DNA of 64,000 bases from Aphrocallistes beatrix (GCA_963281255.1 OY725488.1:1116001-1180000), one strand, 5' to 3'; positions 15,301 to 25,828 are shown, counted from the first letter of the stretch. The notes: generated from the letters alone by a model not told the origin. A program made the numbers and translations.

Positions 15301-18300
15301 ACCATCAGTCCACTCACTCCAGAGTGATTAATTTTATTAACATTTTGCTCTCATAGAAATGGTCCAAACCTCGCATGTATTTTGCTGGTCTGACTCACCC
15401 ATATGGTGTAATAAAGCAGGTACCATGGATAAATTGATTTACAGTAGAACCCCGTTATTAAAACAAATACCAGGGGACGGTCGAAATGTGTTCGTATTAT
15501 CCGGAATTCGTATTAACCGAAATGGTTCACATGCATTTTTTGATAAAATATATGTTCGTATTATTCGGAGGTTCGTATTAAAGGTTCTACTGTACTAAAA
15601 TGAAAATGGAAAATCGTCAGGAAGTAGGTATGAGATAACCCGATACTGGTATCCTGTGAGCAGGTTTCAGTCGATACGTCAAATGTTAAATAAAAGTAGC
15701 GCAGAATAGGAAAATTAAAACAACCAACCTGAACACGAGACAGTCCCATTTCAATGATCCCGTGTGCGCTATCTACGTCCGGAGCACTTACTTGCAGACA
15801 CTGCTTCAAAACGTATCTCGCATCACTGACCTGTGAGAGATAGAGAGAAATGTCCTCTACTGAGTGAGAAGAAGACTCCCATTGACTTTGGTAGAGAAGA
15901 TTGATATCCAAAGAAAACTCTTTCGCGAGATTTAATGCCTCTTGGTAAAACTTCTGCGATATCTTGCGTTTATATAGACCAAGCGGTGAGATTTGTTTCA
16001 ATAGAACTAAACTGTAATCGCAAGCGAAATTTGATACTTCGAATTGCTGGAGAGATTGTATTCCAGTCAAAGCAAATACGAACTGAGAAAACCTCTCCTT
16101 CAAATCCATAGCATTTGTGTGAACAACCACTTCATTAGTTAATTCTTTATAACTAATGGCGAAAACAGAATTATCAGTCGAGAAAGTTGTCAGGATGACA
16201 GGTGTATCTATCCCTCTGTCTTCCTTCAATACATTCAGTTCTGTCTGTAAATTAAAAATATCCAAACGACCAGATGTGTAACTAGTCACCACATCTCCTT
16301 CAGACCACCAAGCGAGAGACAGGAGGCGATCGGACTTGGATCTCCTCTGAGTTTGAGGGAGTATTTGTTTGTATATCGTAAGGGAAGGTATGTGCCAGAT
16401 GGCAAGAGTACCATTCAGGTGTGAAGTCAACAACAGCTGATTGTTAGAGTTAATAGACATGTCAGTGACGTCATACCCTCTCCGAGAAGGAGATGGAGTC
16501 GGCTGTCCCACAACATGATGCACCTGTATAACGACAATACATATTCGTATCTACTAACTGAGTATTATATACGTGTACGCACTTAGGACTAGGGATTCAC
16601 TGATAGATTCAAAATAGTTAACCAAATATTGTCGTGATGGAATTTGTTTACTTTTTGGATTAGATATAATACAGTGGAGTCTCCCAAACGAACTCCGAAA
16701 AGCGGACAACCCCTCTACAACGGACAAACCTCGTGGAACTGAATGCATTAACCATCTACGTATTTAATAGTTAAGCAATCCCGAGAAGCGGACATCTCTC
16801 TACAACGGACAAAAGTCATGTCCCAATGTGTCCATTATTCGGAGACTCCACTGTAATATTACATTCTAGCTGCCCTATAAATAATTCTCGAAAAATATTG
16901 AATATTTTTTAATAAAATAGAAATACTTTTTAAGATTATTAATGTACTTCTTGGGTAGTGAATGCACTTAATCTATGAAACCCTGAACCTCTTTATCGTG
17001 TCTTTTCATTACAGACACTCCACTTAACTGAGACACATGTCTGGAGTTCTGGGATTTAGTTCTGATTGTGTTCTCAATCAACCGATATGATGCCTTCCCC
17101 AGTCTTAGTAACGAAGGATAAACTACAGTCGACTCAACTTAGTCGGAACACATCGGCTCTCGATAGTTTGTCCCGATTAAGCGGAGTTAACCGATGAAAT
17201 TTTGTATCATATCTTCGATGTATATACACTATTCCGTTCCTAGACAATTGTCCCAATTAATTAAGCGGGGCCAACTGTAATTGATCGAAATAGATGTTTG
17301 GTATTTATGATTATATTTGTTTTTGCCATTTCACCAGGTTAATTATATAAAACTGTCGGATCGTTACAAAACATCAGAATCATTTTTAGCCCAAATTATT
17401 GCGAAAGTTCGTGTAATTCGCGTAATTTACGTAAAATCTTAAATTATTCGTTCTCAAAGTATCCGTATCCTTCGGCTAATCCGCTTTGATGACAGTGATC
17501 TAGTTAATTTGAATAATTTCATACAAATCGCTGAATATCTACGGTATTTCGATATATTAAAGTATTTCTTCATTCTAATATTCAAGTAATAATATAAAAC
17601 TATTATTTTCGGGTAATTGGAAACCCCGCACAATCGGGACAAAATATCTGGGACCAAAGTTACGATTAAACAAAGTCACCTGTAATACAAAAACACATAT
17701 ACTACATACATACAGGGCGACCAACTAATTCTGTCCCAAGCTTAATTAGGAATAAAATTTCTTATACTCAAACAATCTTAGTTATTATGGTCTTTAGAGA
17801 TTATATTTCGAATAGTTTCAATGATGTTAAAAGATTTTTCGAGTCTAAGACTTAGAACTGTGTTTTGTAGGGTGAATTTTTTTGAAAAAAAAATGTGTCC
17901 TGACTCGCAGCCAAAATCGCGAATCAGGGCCCAATGCTTCTGTAAAAAATGTCTTTATAATCGATGTTCCATGACGATTTAGCACCAGATACCTTTCATT
18001 GACCATGGAAATATTTCACAAATCCACTGAATTCATTATCAGAAATGAGAAAAAGTTATTCATTCACAATTCAAATTAGGTACATTTTGCAAAATAACCC
18101 AAAATAGCACATCACAAAAACTCTGATCCAACTGGTTCTCAAAATGCACTGATCTGAACATTCTATACTTCTACAAATTTAGAGTGTTCGAAGAAAATGT
18201 GTGAGCTAATTTTTCCTGAGTACAATAAATTTTATACCTAATCAAGCTTGGGACAGGACTTATTGGTCACCCTGTAGATACTGTATGTACACAATTCGTG

Positions 18301-19140
18301 CATTACCTGCATGAATCCAGGATCCTCCTCCACAACTCTCCAAACAGAAATCGTACTCCTCAGTGTGCTCAGATTCCCGCCACTCACAATCCCAGACCCC
18401 CCCAGGTAGAGGAGCTCTCCCTCTGAATGAAACCGCATAACACAGACACCTCGTGGATCTCCCAACTCTATCCTATGAGACAGCTCTCCTAGCTCGCCAC
18501 TGTTTCTTACACTGAACCAGTGCAGGCAGCCAGTACGAGACAGGATGAGACACCTGTGGATCATCTGGTGAGGACCACACCCTACTATCAACACCTGGCA
18601 AGGATCTGATATCTCGTGGAGAGACAAGTCTATGTCACCGATTTTATTCGCTCTAGTATCAAATACCATGATGCGAGGGGAAATAGAGGGAGTCAGTACA
18701 ACCGTGTACTTGCTGTCCATAGACCAAACAATTTGGAAGGGAGAGCCATGTTTCAGAATGACGTCATCAGCAAGAGAGTATATATATCCGGACTGGCGAG
18801 AGAAGAGAGGGGAATCTAGTGAAGCTGGTTTAGCGTTCCTGACAAGTATGAGGAGGGAGGAGGGAGTTAGGACAGCCAGGTATCTGTGGCAGGGGGAGAT
18901 TGTAAGGGAGAGGGGAGAGTGAGAGGTAGGATGCTTCTGTCGGGACCTGGAGATTAACTTGTGAGGTAGAGTGAATAGCAAAACGAAGGGAAGGATAATG
19001 GAATATAAAGTGAGATAAAGGAACTTAATGATAGAGTTTGTGGGGTGTGTCCAGCGATGTGACTCGGTGTGAAGCATATAGGTATCTCTCCACTTGTCGT
19101 ACTGGATGACGTCATAGAGGATTTTCTCACTTGAGGCCAT
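9309..19140 (-). CDS. NBAS: NBAS (Neuroblastoma-amplified sequence; Sec39-type subunit of the NRZ tether)
   Basis: NBAS holds the NRZ (NBAS-RINT1-ZW10) complex on the ER membrane for Golgi-to-ER vesicle tethering, and in animals it is also linked to nonsense-mediated decay. Three exons join in phase 0 with GT-AG borders: 18307-19140 (ATG, MASSEKILYDVIQYDKW; first WD-like blades), 15729-16523 (second half of the propeller, LNGTLAIWHIPSL, then the start of the Sec39 domain at GLYKRKISQKFYQEALNLAK and LLYQSQWESSSHSVEDI) and 9309-14123 (helical remainder to the stop). The product is about 2147 residues, against about 2370 in human. Resemblance to the family is clear over the Sec39 start and the VLHASREYFNASS segment. 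The last exon is 4.8 kb of unbroken coding sequence, an extreme intron loss for a gene with dozens of exons in vertebrates. The two introns contain several small DNA transposons, listed separately. Confidence 0.95.
14124..15728 (-). other. NBAS intron 2
   Basis: This 1.6 kb intron joins a CAG/GT donor at 15729 to a TTTTAG acceptor at 14124. It holds one bounded pogo-like element (15442-15592). The rest is AT-rich with nothing recognisable. Confidence 0.8.
15442..15592. mobile_element. pogo/Tigger-like miniature element, 151 bp
   Basis: Terminal inverted repeats CAGTAGAACC / GGTTCTACTG are flanked by TA on both sides, and an internal GTTCGTATTA motif recurs in both orientations. It is non-coding and non-autonomous. 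TA duplication and CAG termini fit the Tc1-pogo superfamily. Confidence 0.85.
16672..16853. mobile_element. pogo/Tigger-like miniature element, 182 bp, in NBAS intron 1
   Basis: Terminal inverted repeats CAGTGGAGTCTCC / GGAGACTCCACTG lie between TA dinucleotides. An internal repeat of the type 'AGCGGACA..CTCTACAACGGACAAA' occurs twice. Non-coding. Confidence 0.85.
17126..17277. mobile_element. Tigger-like element of the 'CAGT(C/T)GACTCCGCTTAAT' family, 152 bp
   Basis: It starts CAGTCGACTCAACTTAGTCGG and ends GGCCAACTG, flanked by TA. It shares the internal 'GTCCCGATTAAGCGGAG' and 'CTATTCCGTTCCTAGA' segments with copies at 20326, 21927, 29015, 38871 and 43802, so this is one family with at least six members in the window. 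Confidence 0.8.
17713..18274. mobile_element. mariner-type non-autonomous element, 562 bp, abutting the NBAS exon 1 donor
   Basis: Imperfect terminal inverted repeats of about 50 bp begin CAGGGCGACCAACTAA and end TTATTGGTCACCCTG, each flanked by TA; CAGGGTG termini are common in mariner/IS630 elements. No transposase frame survives. Its right end is only about 30 bp from the NBAS exon 1 splice donor at 18306. Confidence 0.85.
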
Positions 19141-19242
19141 AATCAGGAAATCTTCGGTAATAATAGCTAGTACTACTGTAATGCATTATTCCCAGTAGTA
19201 ACACAGTGAAGGAGATAATACATATGTTAAGGGATATCATAT

Positions 19243-19440
19243 GGCATGCCTAATTTCCGGGACGGGACGGGATCCCGTCCCGGAAATTAGGTATCTTAAC
19301 CCTTCCCGTCCTGGAAATTAGGTACCTTTTCTGTCCCGTCCCGGAGATTAGGCATCTTGACTCGTCCCGTCCCGGAAATTAGGTACCTAGATTTTCCGGG
19401 ATGGTTCCGTCCCGTCCCGTCCCGGAAATTAGGCATGCCC
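19243..19440. mobile_element. GC-rich foldback-type repeat with 9-10 bp target duplication
   Basis: Four to five copies of a unit built on TCCCGTCCCGGAAATTAGG, in direct and inverted orientation, lie between inverted ends GGCATGCCTAATTTCC / GGAAATTAGGCATGCC. The flanks GATATCATAT (19233-19242 and 19441-19450) match and look like a target-site duplication. It fills most of the spacer between the NBAS start and the calaxin 3' end. A 9-10 bp duplication suggests a Mutator-like or Foldback mechanism (inference). Confidence 0.75.
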
Positions 19441-19635
19441 GATATCATATGGGATTAAACTGAAGCGATATAATTAACACACTTAACCTAACGATATGCC
19501 AATAACTGTACTTGCACCAGTGAAGTTTAATGACGCTACATAATACAGTGTATTTGTGAGGTGAGTACAGTGATATAATAAGTAAACTCTTTCTCAGTTC
19601 TGAAAGAGGGAGAGTGAATTGATCAGGTCGCCGTA

Positions 19636-20226
19636 TCAATGCAGCTTTCTTGAGAAGCGCTGCACACTATCCCAAGGAGGTAGGCAGGGTCCAAACGCCT
19701 CAAGCAACAACGGCTCGGCTTGTACAGAGCTCTCGAAATCATTCGTACTCAACTTTCCGTCGCGATCCAAGTCCATTTTCTTGAGCATGAGTTCGATCAG
19801 ATCTTTGATTCCCTCTTCAGGATCTTCTTCCGTCGGCTGCTTGATCATGGAGGTCTTCAGCATGTGGAACATTTCTTCTCGCGAAATATAAAAGTCATTA
19901 TTGAGGTCGTACACATAGAAGCAGTACTTGATCTTTTCATCGATCGTACCACGAAGGAAAATGGAGAGTCCTTTGACCCATTCCATCTCATCTATAAACC
20001 CATCGTTATCTGCATCGAATGCTTTGAACACACGCTCCATGAAGAAGAGAGTGGTCATGTCAAAGTCGTTGTGCAGGATCTCCTTGAAAGTGGGCCTGTC
20101 AATCCTGTTGGTAGTGATGCCATAGAAGATATGCAGCAATTTCTCCGTTTCTTGCTTGCTGAAGTGAGTTACGGTGCATAACTGCTCCGCCTGCTTGGCA
20201 AGAGCTTTCTTCTCAGTGATGTTCAT
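19636..20226 (-). CDS. CLXN: Calaxin (EF-hand outer-dynein-arm regulator), single exon
   Basis: Calaxin (EFCAB1) is a neuronal-calcium-sensor-like protein that binds outer arm dynein and adjusts ciliary and flagellar beating to calcium. The product is about 196 residues from ATG at 20226 (MNITEKKALAKQ), which aligns with the usual start; an in-frame open stretch extends to 20280. Loop 1 (DADNDGFIDEME) and loop 3 (DLDRDGKLSTND) are canonical calcium loops. Loop 2 (DLNNDFYISREE) has Phe where the sixth-position Gly normally lies, so it may bind calcium poorly. Diagnostic stretches are GLSIFLRGTIDEKIKYCF, EEMFHMLKTSMIKQP and LLLEAFGPCLP. It lies head-to-tail between NBAS and SLC25A38 on the same strand, with no sign of co-transcription. 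Its presence implies motile cilia in the host. Confidence 0.94.
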   Translation of the reverse strand: MNITEKKALAKQAEQLCTVTHFSKQETEKLLHIFYGITTNRIDRPTFKEILHNDFDMTTLFFMERVFKAFDADNDGFIDEMEWVKGLSIFLRGTIDEKIKYCFYVYDLNNDFYISREEMFHMLKTSMIKQPTEEDPEEGIKDLIELMLKKMDLDRDGKLSTNDFESSVQAEPLLLEAFGPCLPPWDSVQRFSRKLH

Positions 20227-20325
20227 ACTATCTACCATCCTCAAGCTAGCTGTGTGAGTTAGAATCAGCTTTAGTCTCACTCCGTTTGCAATTGATCAAC
20301 CAAGGTTTATGGTTGAAAACAAATG

Positions 20326-20467
20326 CAGGTGACTCCGCTTAATCGGGACACTTTGGCCCCAATTAACCGATGAAATGTAGTATTAGCTTTTATGTATGGG
20401 AACCATTCCGTTCCTGGAGACTTGTCCCAATTATGCGGTTTTCTCGATTAATAAGCGAAGTTGACTG
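20326..20467. mobile_element. Tigger-like miniature element, 142 bp, upstream of calaxin
   Basis: Termini CAGGTGACTCCGCTTAATCGG and GCGAAGTTGACTG belong to the family described at 17126. It lies about 100 bp upstream of the calaxin start, where it could affect the promoter. Confidence 0.75.
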
Positions 20468-20681
20468 TAATTACACAATCGATCGAAATTTATGGGTTTG
20501 CAATTGATTTTGGGAAGGGGATATATTCGGAAGGGGGCTTAATGGCACTTATGATAAGAAATGGAGCACTGAGCACAAACAGGGTATACAAAATTGATGT
20601 AGAAAGTCGCAACAGAAGTGATAAAATGATTAAGCTAAACATACAAAATCAAGATAAGTGTGAACGTAAAAAGAAGTTGAT

Positions 20682-21542
20682 TTATACATAAAGCTTGACC
20701 TGTCTTGAGATATTTTCGTAGAAAGTCCAGTTGAAAGCACTGACCAACATTTTACGTACCATCCTTACAGTCAGACCAGTCATCATCCCCCTGGCACCGC
20801 CCTCTCCAAGGATATGGGCGACTGTTTTGAACAGGTCAGTGCGGATGGCGTTCACTTGAATCCTAGTTTTGATCACATCGAATGGGTGAGTGAGAACTGA
20901 GGCTAGAAACCCACTTGAAATTCCACACCCGAATGTTACAAAGAAAGGGATTTTCTTCTCACCGCCCCATGATTCAGCTGCATGTCGCTTCATTTCGAAG
21001 TAAAAGAGTACGAATAATCCTGCATAAGGGGCATCCCTTAGAACTGTTGCCAAGCCCCCGGAGAACAGTCCCCTGATCCCTTCCCGACTGCTTACCTCCG
21101 TGAGGGCGTGGGGTACCGAACGGTAAGCGAACCAACCACTCTCGAAGCGAGTTTTCACTATTGTGAGTGGGAGCGTGATTACACTGCCGATTCCTCTCGC
21201 ACTAAAGCCGATCAGCAGGTTACTCACCATGGACTCAGGCCTGCCCGGTTTAGCCATAACGCCCCGTAACAGCTCGATAGAGGAAAAGTACGCCCCCAGA
21301 CCAGGGATGCAGCGATATAGAGAAGGGGCTGTACCTCTCCAAAGTGAAGAGATACGCATTTCTCTCTTCTTAACCGCGGCGAGGATGCTAACAACATTCT
21401 CGTAGGATTTTCCTACTGCTACATTGTGGGGAGTTTTATGAAGCTGAGGGAGCTGCCTTAGAGTTTTGATTGTGTCGAGTGGTTGTAGAAGCAATACCGT
21501 GCAACACCCACTCACACTTCCTGCCAAAAAGGAATCTACCAT
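20682..21542 (-). CDS. SLC25A38: Mitochondrial glycine carrier, SLC25A38 type, single exon
   Basis: Inner-membrane carrier that imports glycine for the first step of haem synthesis. About 286 residues from ATG at 21542 (MVDSFLAGSVSG); codons upstream of it read open, but from TTG. Three Solcar repeats are visible through their signature motifs: QPLDTIKT, LPLTIVKTRFESG and HPFDVIKTRIQ. The segment GLFSGGLATVLRDAPYAGLF is characteristic of SLC25A38 rather than of other SLC25 members. Length is close to the human protein (304). Six membrane helices are expected from the family. It sits on the same strand as calaxin and the 22.2 kb gene, with spacers of about 450 and 700 bp. Confidence 0.92.
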   Translation of the reverse strand: MVDSFLAGSVSGCCTVLLLQPLDTIKTLRQLPQLHKTPHNVAVGKSYENVVSILAAVKKREMRISSLWRGTAPSLYRCIPGLGAYFSSIELLRGVMAKPGRPESMVSNLLIGFSARGIGSVITLPLTIVKTRFESGWFAYRSVPHALTEVSSREGIRGLFSGGLATVLRDAPYAGLFVLFYFEMKRHAAESWGGEKKIPFFVTFGCGISSGFLASVLTHPFDVIKTRIQVNAIRTDLFKTVAHILGEGGARGMMTGLTVRMVRKMLVSAFNWTFYENISRQVKLYV

Positions 21543-22227
21543 AAGCAGTTTAAAAGGATAGTAACTAGTCAAAAAGAATTATCAATAAAAGTTTATTACT
21601 TAAGTATTACATAGTTTTAGTCAATGCCAATTCTCTAGAAAACATTGGCATGTTGGACCATCCGATACCGGGCATTCACCCAGTGGGCAGGTGGGTGATT
21701 AACTGATGCGCTATCTAGCTAATGTCGTGTGCTAACTAAAATATTTTAAGACGATGTGGCCCGCTTTCAGAATTTTTGCCGGGGCCGTTTTGCTTGCCCA
21801 ATCCGCCACAGGGTACAAATTCCGTTCTGGAAATTACTTATGTTGAAATGCGTGCCGTTTCAGATTGCTTTTCACCCTTCTTGTACTTGGAGAGGCTCTT
21901 CTTATCTTAGTCGACAAACTTTAATACAGTCAACTCCGCTTAATCGGGACATCGATTAAGTGGTTGTCCCGATTAAGCTGAGTTGATTGTACTTAGTATA
22001 GGTTTTCAAATAATCTAATTGGAAAGTGATGGGTGTACTGTAGTGTGGGTATGTAAGCTTGAATAGGTATTGTATCGTTAGGATTATATTGGTTCAGTTT
22101 AAGCTCATCAATCGTCAATTTTGCAACTAACCATTAGTATTTGGAATTTAATTTCGAGTATACAAATTAATTTAATAAAACAATTTAAACATTATCAGGG
22201 GAATAACAGACAATTAAACTATCTAAA
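21543..22227. other. Spacer between SLC25A38 and the 22.2 kb gene, with a 63-bp Tigger-like remnant
   Basis: The only structure recognised is a short terminal-repeat element at 21927-21989 (CAGTCAACTCCGCTTAATCGG ... GATTAAGCTGAGTTGATTG), flanked by TA. It is a maximally deleted member of the family described at 17126. The rest shows nothing. Confidence 0.7.
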
Positions 22228-22959
22228 CTACCAATCAGGGAGTACGTCCCAGAAGTCGTAATCCCCGATCGCCCAGACTACCTCATCCGTGGGTTTGAGA
22301 GTGTAGTCCCGCTGTTCTTCCGGAGGGTTCTTTATCAGGAAGGCGTGCATCCACTTGTTGGAGTTTCGGATTTTCGCACGAACCATCCACTTCCCATCCT
22401 TGGTGATTGGGTCTATTTGCCGCCCTTTAAAGGTGACCCAGAAGAGACCGTCAGGACAGTCGACCTCCCACTTTTCTCTCAACTCCTTGATTTTATAGTT
22501 GAGCATGGTCTCCAGGATGTGCCATGTCTTCGGTGGTTCGTCTGGGACGTCATGGTATCCCTTCTCCATCAGCGACCAGAGATCTTCCTTCTTGGCGGGC
22601 TCTTCAGCCTTTGGGCGGGGAAAGACCTCACAGTCAGCTGGTATCTGAGCCATCAGACGTTCAAACTTTGTCAACACCTTTACTTCCTGCTTGGGGGTGC
22701 CCTTGGAGGATCTGAAAGATGTGGAGAGAGGTCTCGAGACAGGCGCGGTTTTGCTGGTCTGAGGTTTTTCTTTAGCAGCTGTGCGGATCGGGGTCCTCGG
22801 GGGATTGGGAGTTCTTTGGGAAGAGGACTTTACTCTGGGGGCGGCGGGTTGGGTAACGGGGGTAACGGGAGTAGTTCGAGGAGTACGGGGGGAGGTGGAG
22901 GAAAATTTGCCTTTACTTGTAGCAGTGCTCTGCATAAAAGAAGGTACTTTTGTTGCCAT
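22228..22959 (-). CDS. Unrecognised protein with Pro/Thr/Ser-rich N-terminus and a Trp-rich C-terminal domain
   Basis: A 243-residue single-exon frame from a good ATG (MATKVPSFMQSTATSKG). Residues about 15-95 are low complexity and basic, with repeated T-P and R-T-P motifs (TPRTTPVTPVTQPAAP), so probably disordered and a possible proline-directed kinase substrate. From about residue 96 the composition becomes globular: KFERLMAQIPADCEVFPRP, then a Trp-rich end (KTWHILETMLNYKIKELREKW, GLFWVTFKG, GKWMVRAKIRNSNKWMHAF) finishing DYDFWDVLPDW. I do not recognise the family. GC content and third-position use are higher than in the flanks, which supports real coding. No signal peptide or membrane helix is visible. 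Confidence 0.8.
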   Translation of the reverse strand: MATKVPSFMQSTATSKGKFSSTSPRTPRTTPVTPVTQPAAPRVKSSSQRTPNPPRTPIRTAAKEKPQTSKTAPVSRPLSTSFRSSKGTPKQEVKVLTKFERLMAQIPADCEVFPRPKAEEPAKKEDLWSLMEKGYHDVPDEPPKTWHILETMLNYKIKELREKWEVDCPDGLFWVTFKGRQIDPITKDGKWMVRAKIRNSNKWMHAFLIKNPPEEQRDYTLKPTDEVVWAIGDYDFWDVLPDW

Positions 22960-25276
22960 TTTATTTTGTTGTTGTTATATTGAAATGATTTGAATATCTT
23001 TTCTTTACACTTTTATACTTATTAATTTGTTACAATTATGCAAAATATGGTTGTGTAATGTCTATCGTGGTTTCATCATCAGATACGTATATTTGTGTCA
23101 GTATAATTATAAGTTAATTCAGAAAAACTTGTTGTTCGATTTGGACATTGTCGACAAATTGACTATACTACCGCTGCACCTGCACTTTCTATGGAAATAG
23201 AATATACGTCTTCCTAAATTGCTGACCTAACGTAAATCAGTAAGTTCAATCATTATTTATTTTGTCTGGCATTTGGACTATGAGCATTTTTCACTTGGTG
23301 TAAAAAATGATATCCGTCCCACAATGATATATCGTCATTACAATAATGAGAAAATTACAACTAAACTCTCTGTCACATGCGCCCGCAAAATAATTCAATC
23401 ATTTGAACAAAGTTTTGTGAGTAACATTTCATATTAGCTGAGGCGTAAGCTTCGTGTTATCTGCACTCCTTCGATTTTGGGAGAAGTTGGAAAATGTGGA
23501 CAAATAGAGACAAGCAGTTTACCAGAAATACTAAATCAGTTTAATTGTGGCATACTAGTCAAAACATTTTAAAATAGTATATTTTACTCACTTTGTTAAG
23601 TATGGTTTGAGTGCGTTCAAAGATTAAATACAGGAGATATTGGATATAGTGATAATTTGATAAAAAATTCCCCGTCCCCGGCACTACCACTATATCCAAT
23701 ATCTACTATAATTAGTTGGGTAGCAATTCTAACCCTGCATCAATGTTTCTCTGCCAAAAGGTAAAAACTCGCATTCGGGGAATCCAACCCTATACTCATG
23801 CTAAAATATCTAACTCGAAATTCCAGAATATGACGAACTAACTTGAAGTGCTTGGGATATTGAAATGAAAAACTCATTCCAACGTCTAACCAAGTTTTAT
23901 GGACATCATGTAGGAAGGGTGCTAGGTTAGTTTTGTCGTTTGGATATTTCTACTAAACTTAGAGGCCTTATTTCTTTAAATTATTGTTGAATGTCAATTT
24001 TAATGATACAATTTTCAAGCAAATTGAACCACTGATCAGACATTAAATATAATTGACATTTTGATACTTTTCCCAACCATTTTCAAAAATTTGGGAATAA
24101 GTTATGTGAATTACTTGAAAAATTGGCTGTCATCATCCGATTAGTATCTAAATATGAGGACCAGTCAACTCATCTCAAATACCAATTCGTCCCTATTTTT
24201 TGGTCAATTCGTCCCAATGTTGGGGTTTCAGTTGTAATATTTTATAAAATAGGCTAGAGGCTGGCTTCCAACGGTTGACATGGGGGTTTTAGGGGTTTAT
24301 ATTTAGAATATTATATTTTCGGATCTATATGAGAAATTATTCGTTAACTTTTGTTTACAATATATATAAAGTAAAAAAAATCCCAAAATAGGTTAGATTG
24401 AGTAACTGCAGGCGCCCGCAGGGCGATTCTGCGGACACACAGTGTCCGCAAGCCTCGCACCGCTAGCAAGCGAAGCGCTTGATATATACGTATATATCTG
24501 TAACGAATTGATTGAAGAAACTGCCAGGCACAGAAAGCTGATTTTTGGCATGTTGGAGTCTTTTGGCTATGGCTCCACTAAGTTCTGACCTCAGACCAAA
24601 ATGTCGGCTCATCATAGAATTATGACGTCATTGTCACCTTTTTATAATTAGAAATTTCAGTTTTTCGACCATTACTCAGCCATTTTAGGTGATAGAAGGC
24701 TGAAATTTTAATAGAATGTGTTTATTATAATTATTCGCATATGATACAACTATCATCAAAAAATGATGACTAATCACTCTGTTATGACGCCATCATTACG
24801 CATCAAAAATTTTAAAATTGACAAATTTTGTGATTTTCGAGTGATATCGATTATAATAGTAAGGCAGACGTATTTAGAGATGTTATCTACCTTATAATTA
24901 ATCAATGTGAGCCTAGGCGCCCAAAGGGCGCCTCCGGCGAACACAAAGTGTCCGCCAGCCGCGCAGCACAAGCAAGCGAAGCGCGCTTGTGTAAATAAAA
25001 TATTTCCACTCAGGAACTATCACGCTAAACTAACGAATAAATAAAGACAATATCTTTTCAATGGGATATAATAAAGTTAACAGTTACAGAGACAGTTACA
25101 AGAGAAGAGAGGTGATCATATACAGTCAAACAAGAGCGTATCAGAGAGTAAAATGTTCTGATACCACTAGCATTTGAGTTATTGGAACCCTAGTAAGCAT
25201 AATTAAATTAACGTTAAACTATCATAAGTGACCGGGTGTATACAGGTGTGAGTCTTGACTCTTGAGAAAGGTACCA
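22960..25276. repeat. Intergenic tract with an unclassified dispersed repeat (24250-24990)
   Basis: No gene is visible in these 2.3 kb. From about 24250 to 24990 there are two consecutive units, each ending in the GC-rich palindromic segment 'GCAAGCGAAGCGC(GC)TTG' preceded by 'GCGGACACA(C)AGTGTCCGC'. Related units occur at 28020, 29330, 30105 and, inverted, at 37170 and 38656. The body motif 'GGCTAGAGRCTRGCTTCCAAC' and 'AACGAATTGATTGAAGAA' link them. A 3' hairpin is Helitron-like, but no consistent CTRR end was found, so I leave the class open. Confidence 0.6.
23631..23708. mobile_element. 78-bp miniature inverted-repeat element (GATATTGGATATAGTG family)
   Basis: Inverted ends built on GATATTGGATATAGTG / CACTATATCCAATATC flank a 40-bp core ending CCGTCCCCGGCACTAC; a TA dinucleotide lies on each side. 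The inverted copy at 63245 shares ends and core, so this is a dispersed family, not chance. Confidence 0.75.
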
Positions 25277-25828
25277 TTACTTTTTCTTCTTCACAGCCAT
25301 GTGCTTACAAAGCCACTCCATGCCACATTGTACCCCCTCTCCTGTGAGCGCGGAGCATGGCTGAATCTGCCACTGCCTATCACGGATGTTACAGAGGCTG
25401 AGTTTCTCCGCAATCTCTCCCACAATTCTTGCGGCGGGATGGTCTTGCTTGTTTGCGAATATAAAGAGCGGCACCCCTACAAGCTTCTCTTCCTCCAGCA
25501 GGGTGTATAGCTCTTGAGAAGTCTCAACGAACCGAGCTTCATCTGTGGAGTCTATGACATAAATCAGCACGTCTGTGTTCTCAAAATAATTCCGCCAGTA
25601 AGGACGTATCTCACGGTTCCCACCGATGTCCCACACATTCAGTTTGAAACCCTGGGACTGCACCGACTTCACGTTGAACCCGATGGTAGGCGTGACCAGA
25701 CTCACATCCTCGGAGGCCAGCTGCTTCAGGAGCGTCGTCTTGCCAGCATTGTCTAGCCCCAGCAGCAAGATACGCATCTCCTGGCTGGGGGAGCTGCGGA
25801 GCTTTCTAAGCAGAGCGAGTAATCCCAT
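25277..25828 (-). CDS. ARL3: ARL3-like small GTPase with Asn in place of the catalytic Gln
   Basis: ARL3 is the ciliary Arf-like GTPase that releases lipidated cargo from PDE6D and UNC119. The product is 183 residues from the second ATG at 25828 ([17 protein letters not shown]), which matches the family start; the first ATG adds three residues. G motifs: GLDNAGKTT (P-loop), TPTIGFN (switch I; ARL3 usually has TPTQGFN), WDIGGN (switch II), NKQD and [24 protein letters not shown] is diagnostic for ARL3. Residue 71, the Gln that positions water for hydrolysis, is Asn (codon AAC). This should slow intrinsic or GAP-stimulated hydrolysis, or shift the balance towards the GTP form (inference). Ends in a KKKK tail. 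Single exon. Confidence 0.92.
   Translation of the reverse strand: MGLLALLRKLRSSPSQEMRILLLGLDNAGKTTLLKQLASEDVSLVTPTIGFNVKSVQSQGFKLNVWDIGGNREIRPYWRNYFENTDVLIYVIDSTDEARFVETSQELYTLLEEEKLVGVPLFIFANKQDHPAARIVGEIAEKLSLCNIRDRQWQIQPCSALTGEGVQCGMEWLCKHMAVKKKK

Noticed and set aside
22345-22983. 212-codon plus-strand frame
   Set aside because: Antisense shadow of the 22228-22959 gene, with Gly-run translation of its T-P-rich codons.
24416-24990. CRISPR-like or tRNA-like reading of the GC-rich palindromes
   Set aside because: The units are not regularly spaced, there is no cloverleaf with a T-loop consensus, and the host is eukaryotic; they are ends of a dispersed repeat.
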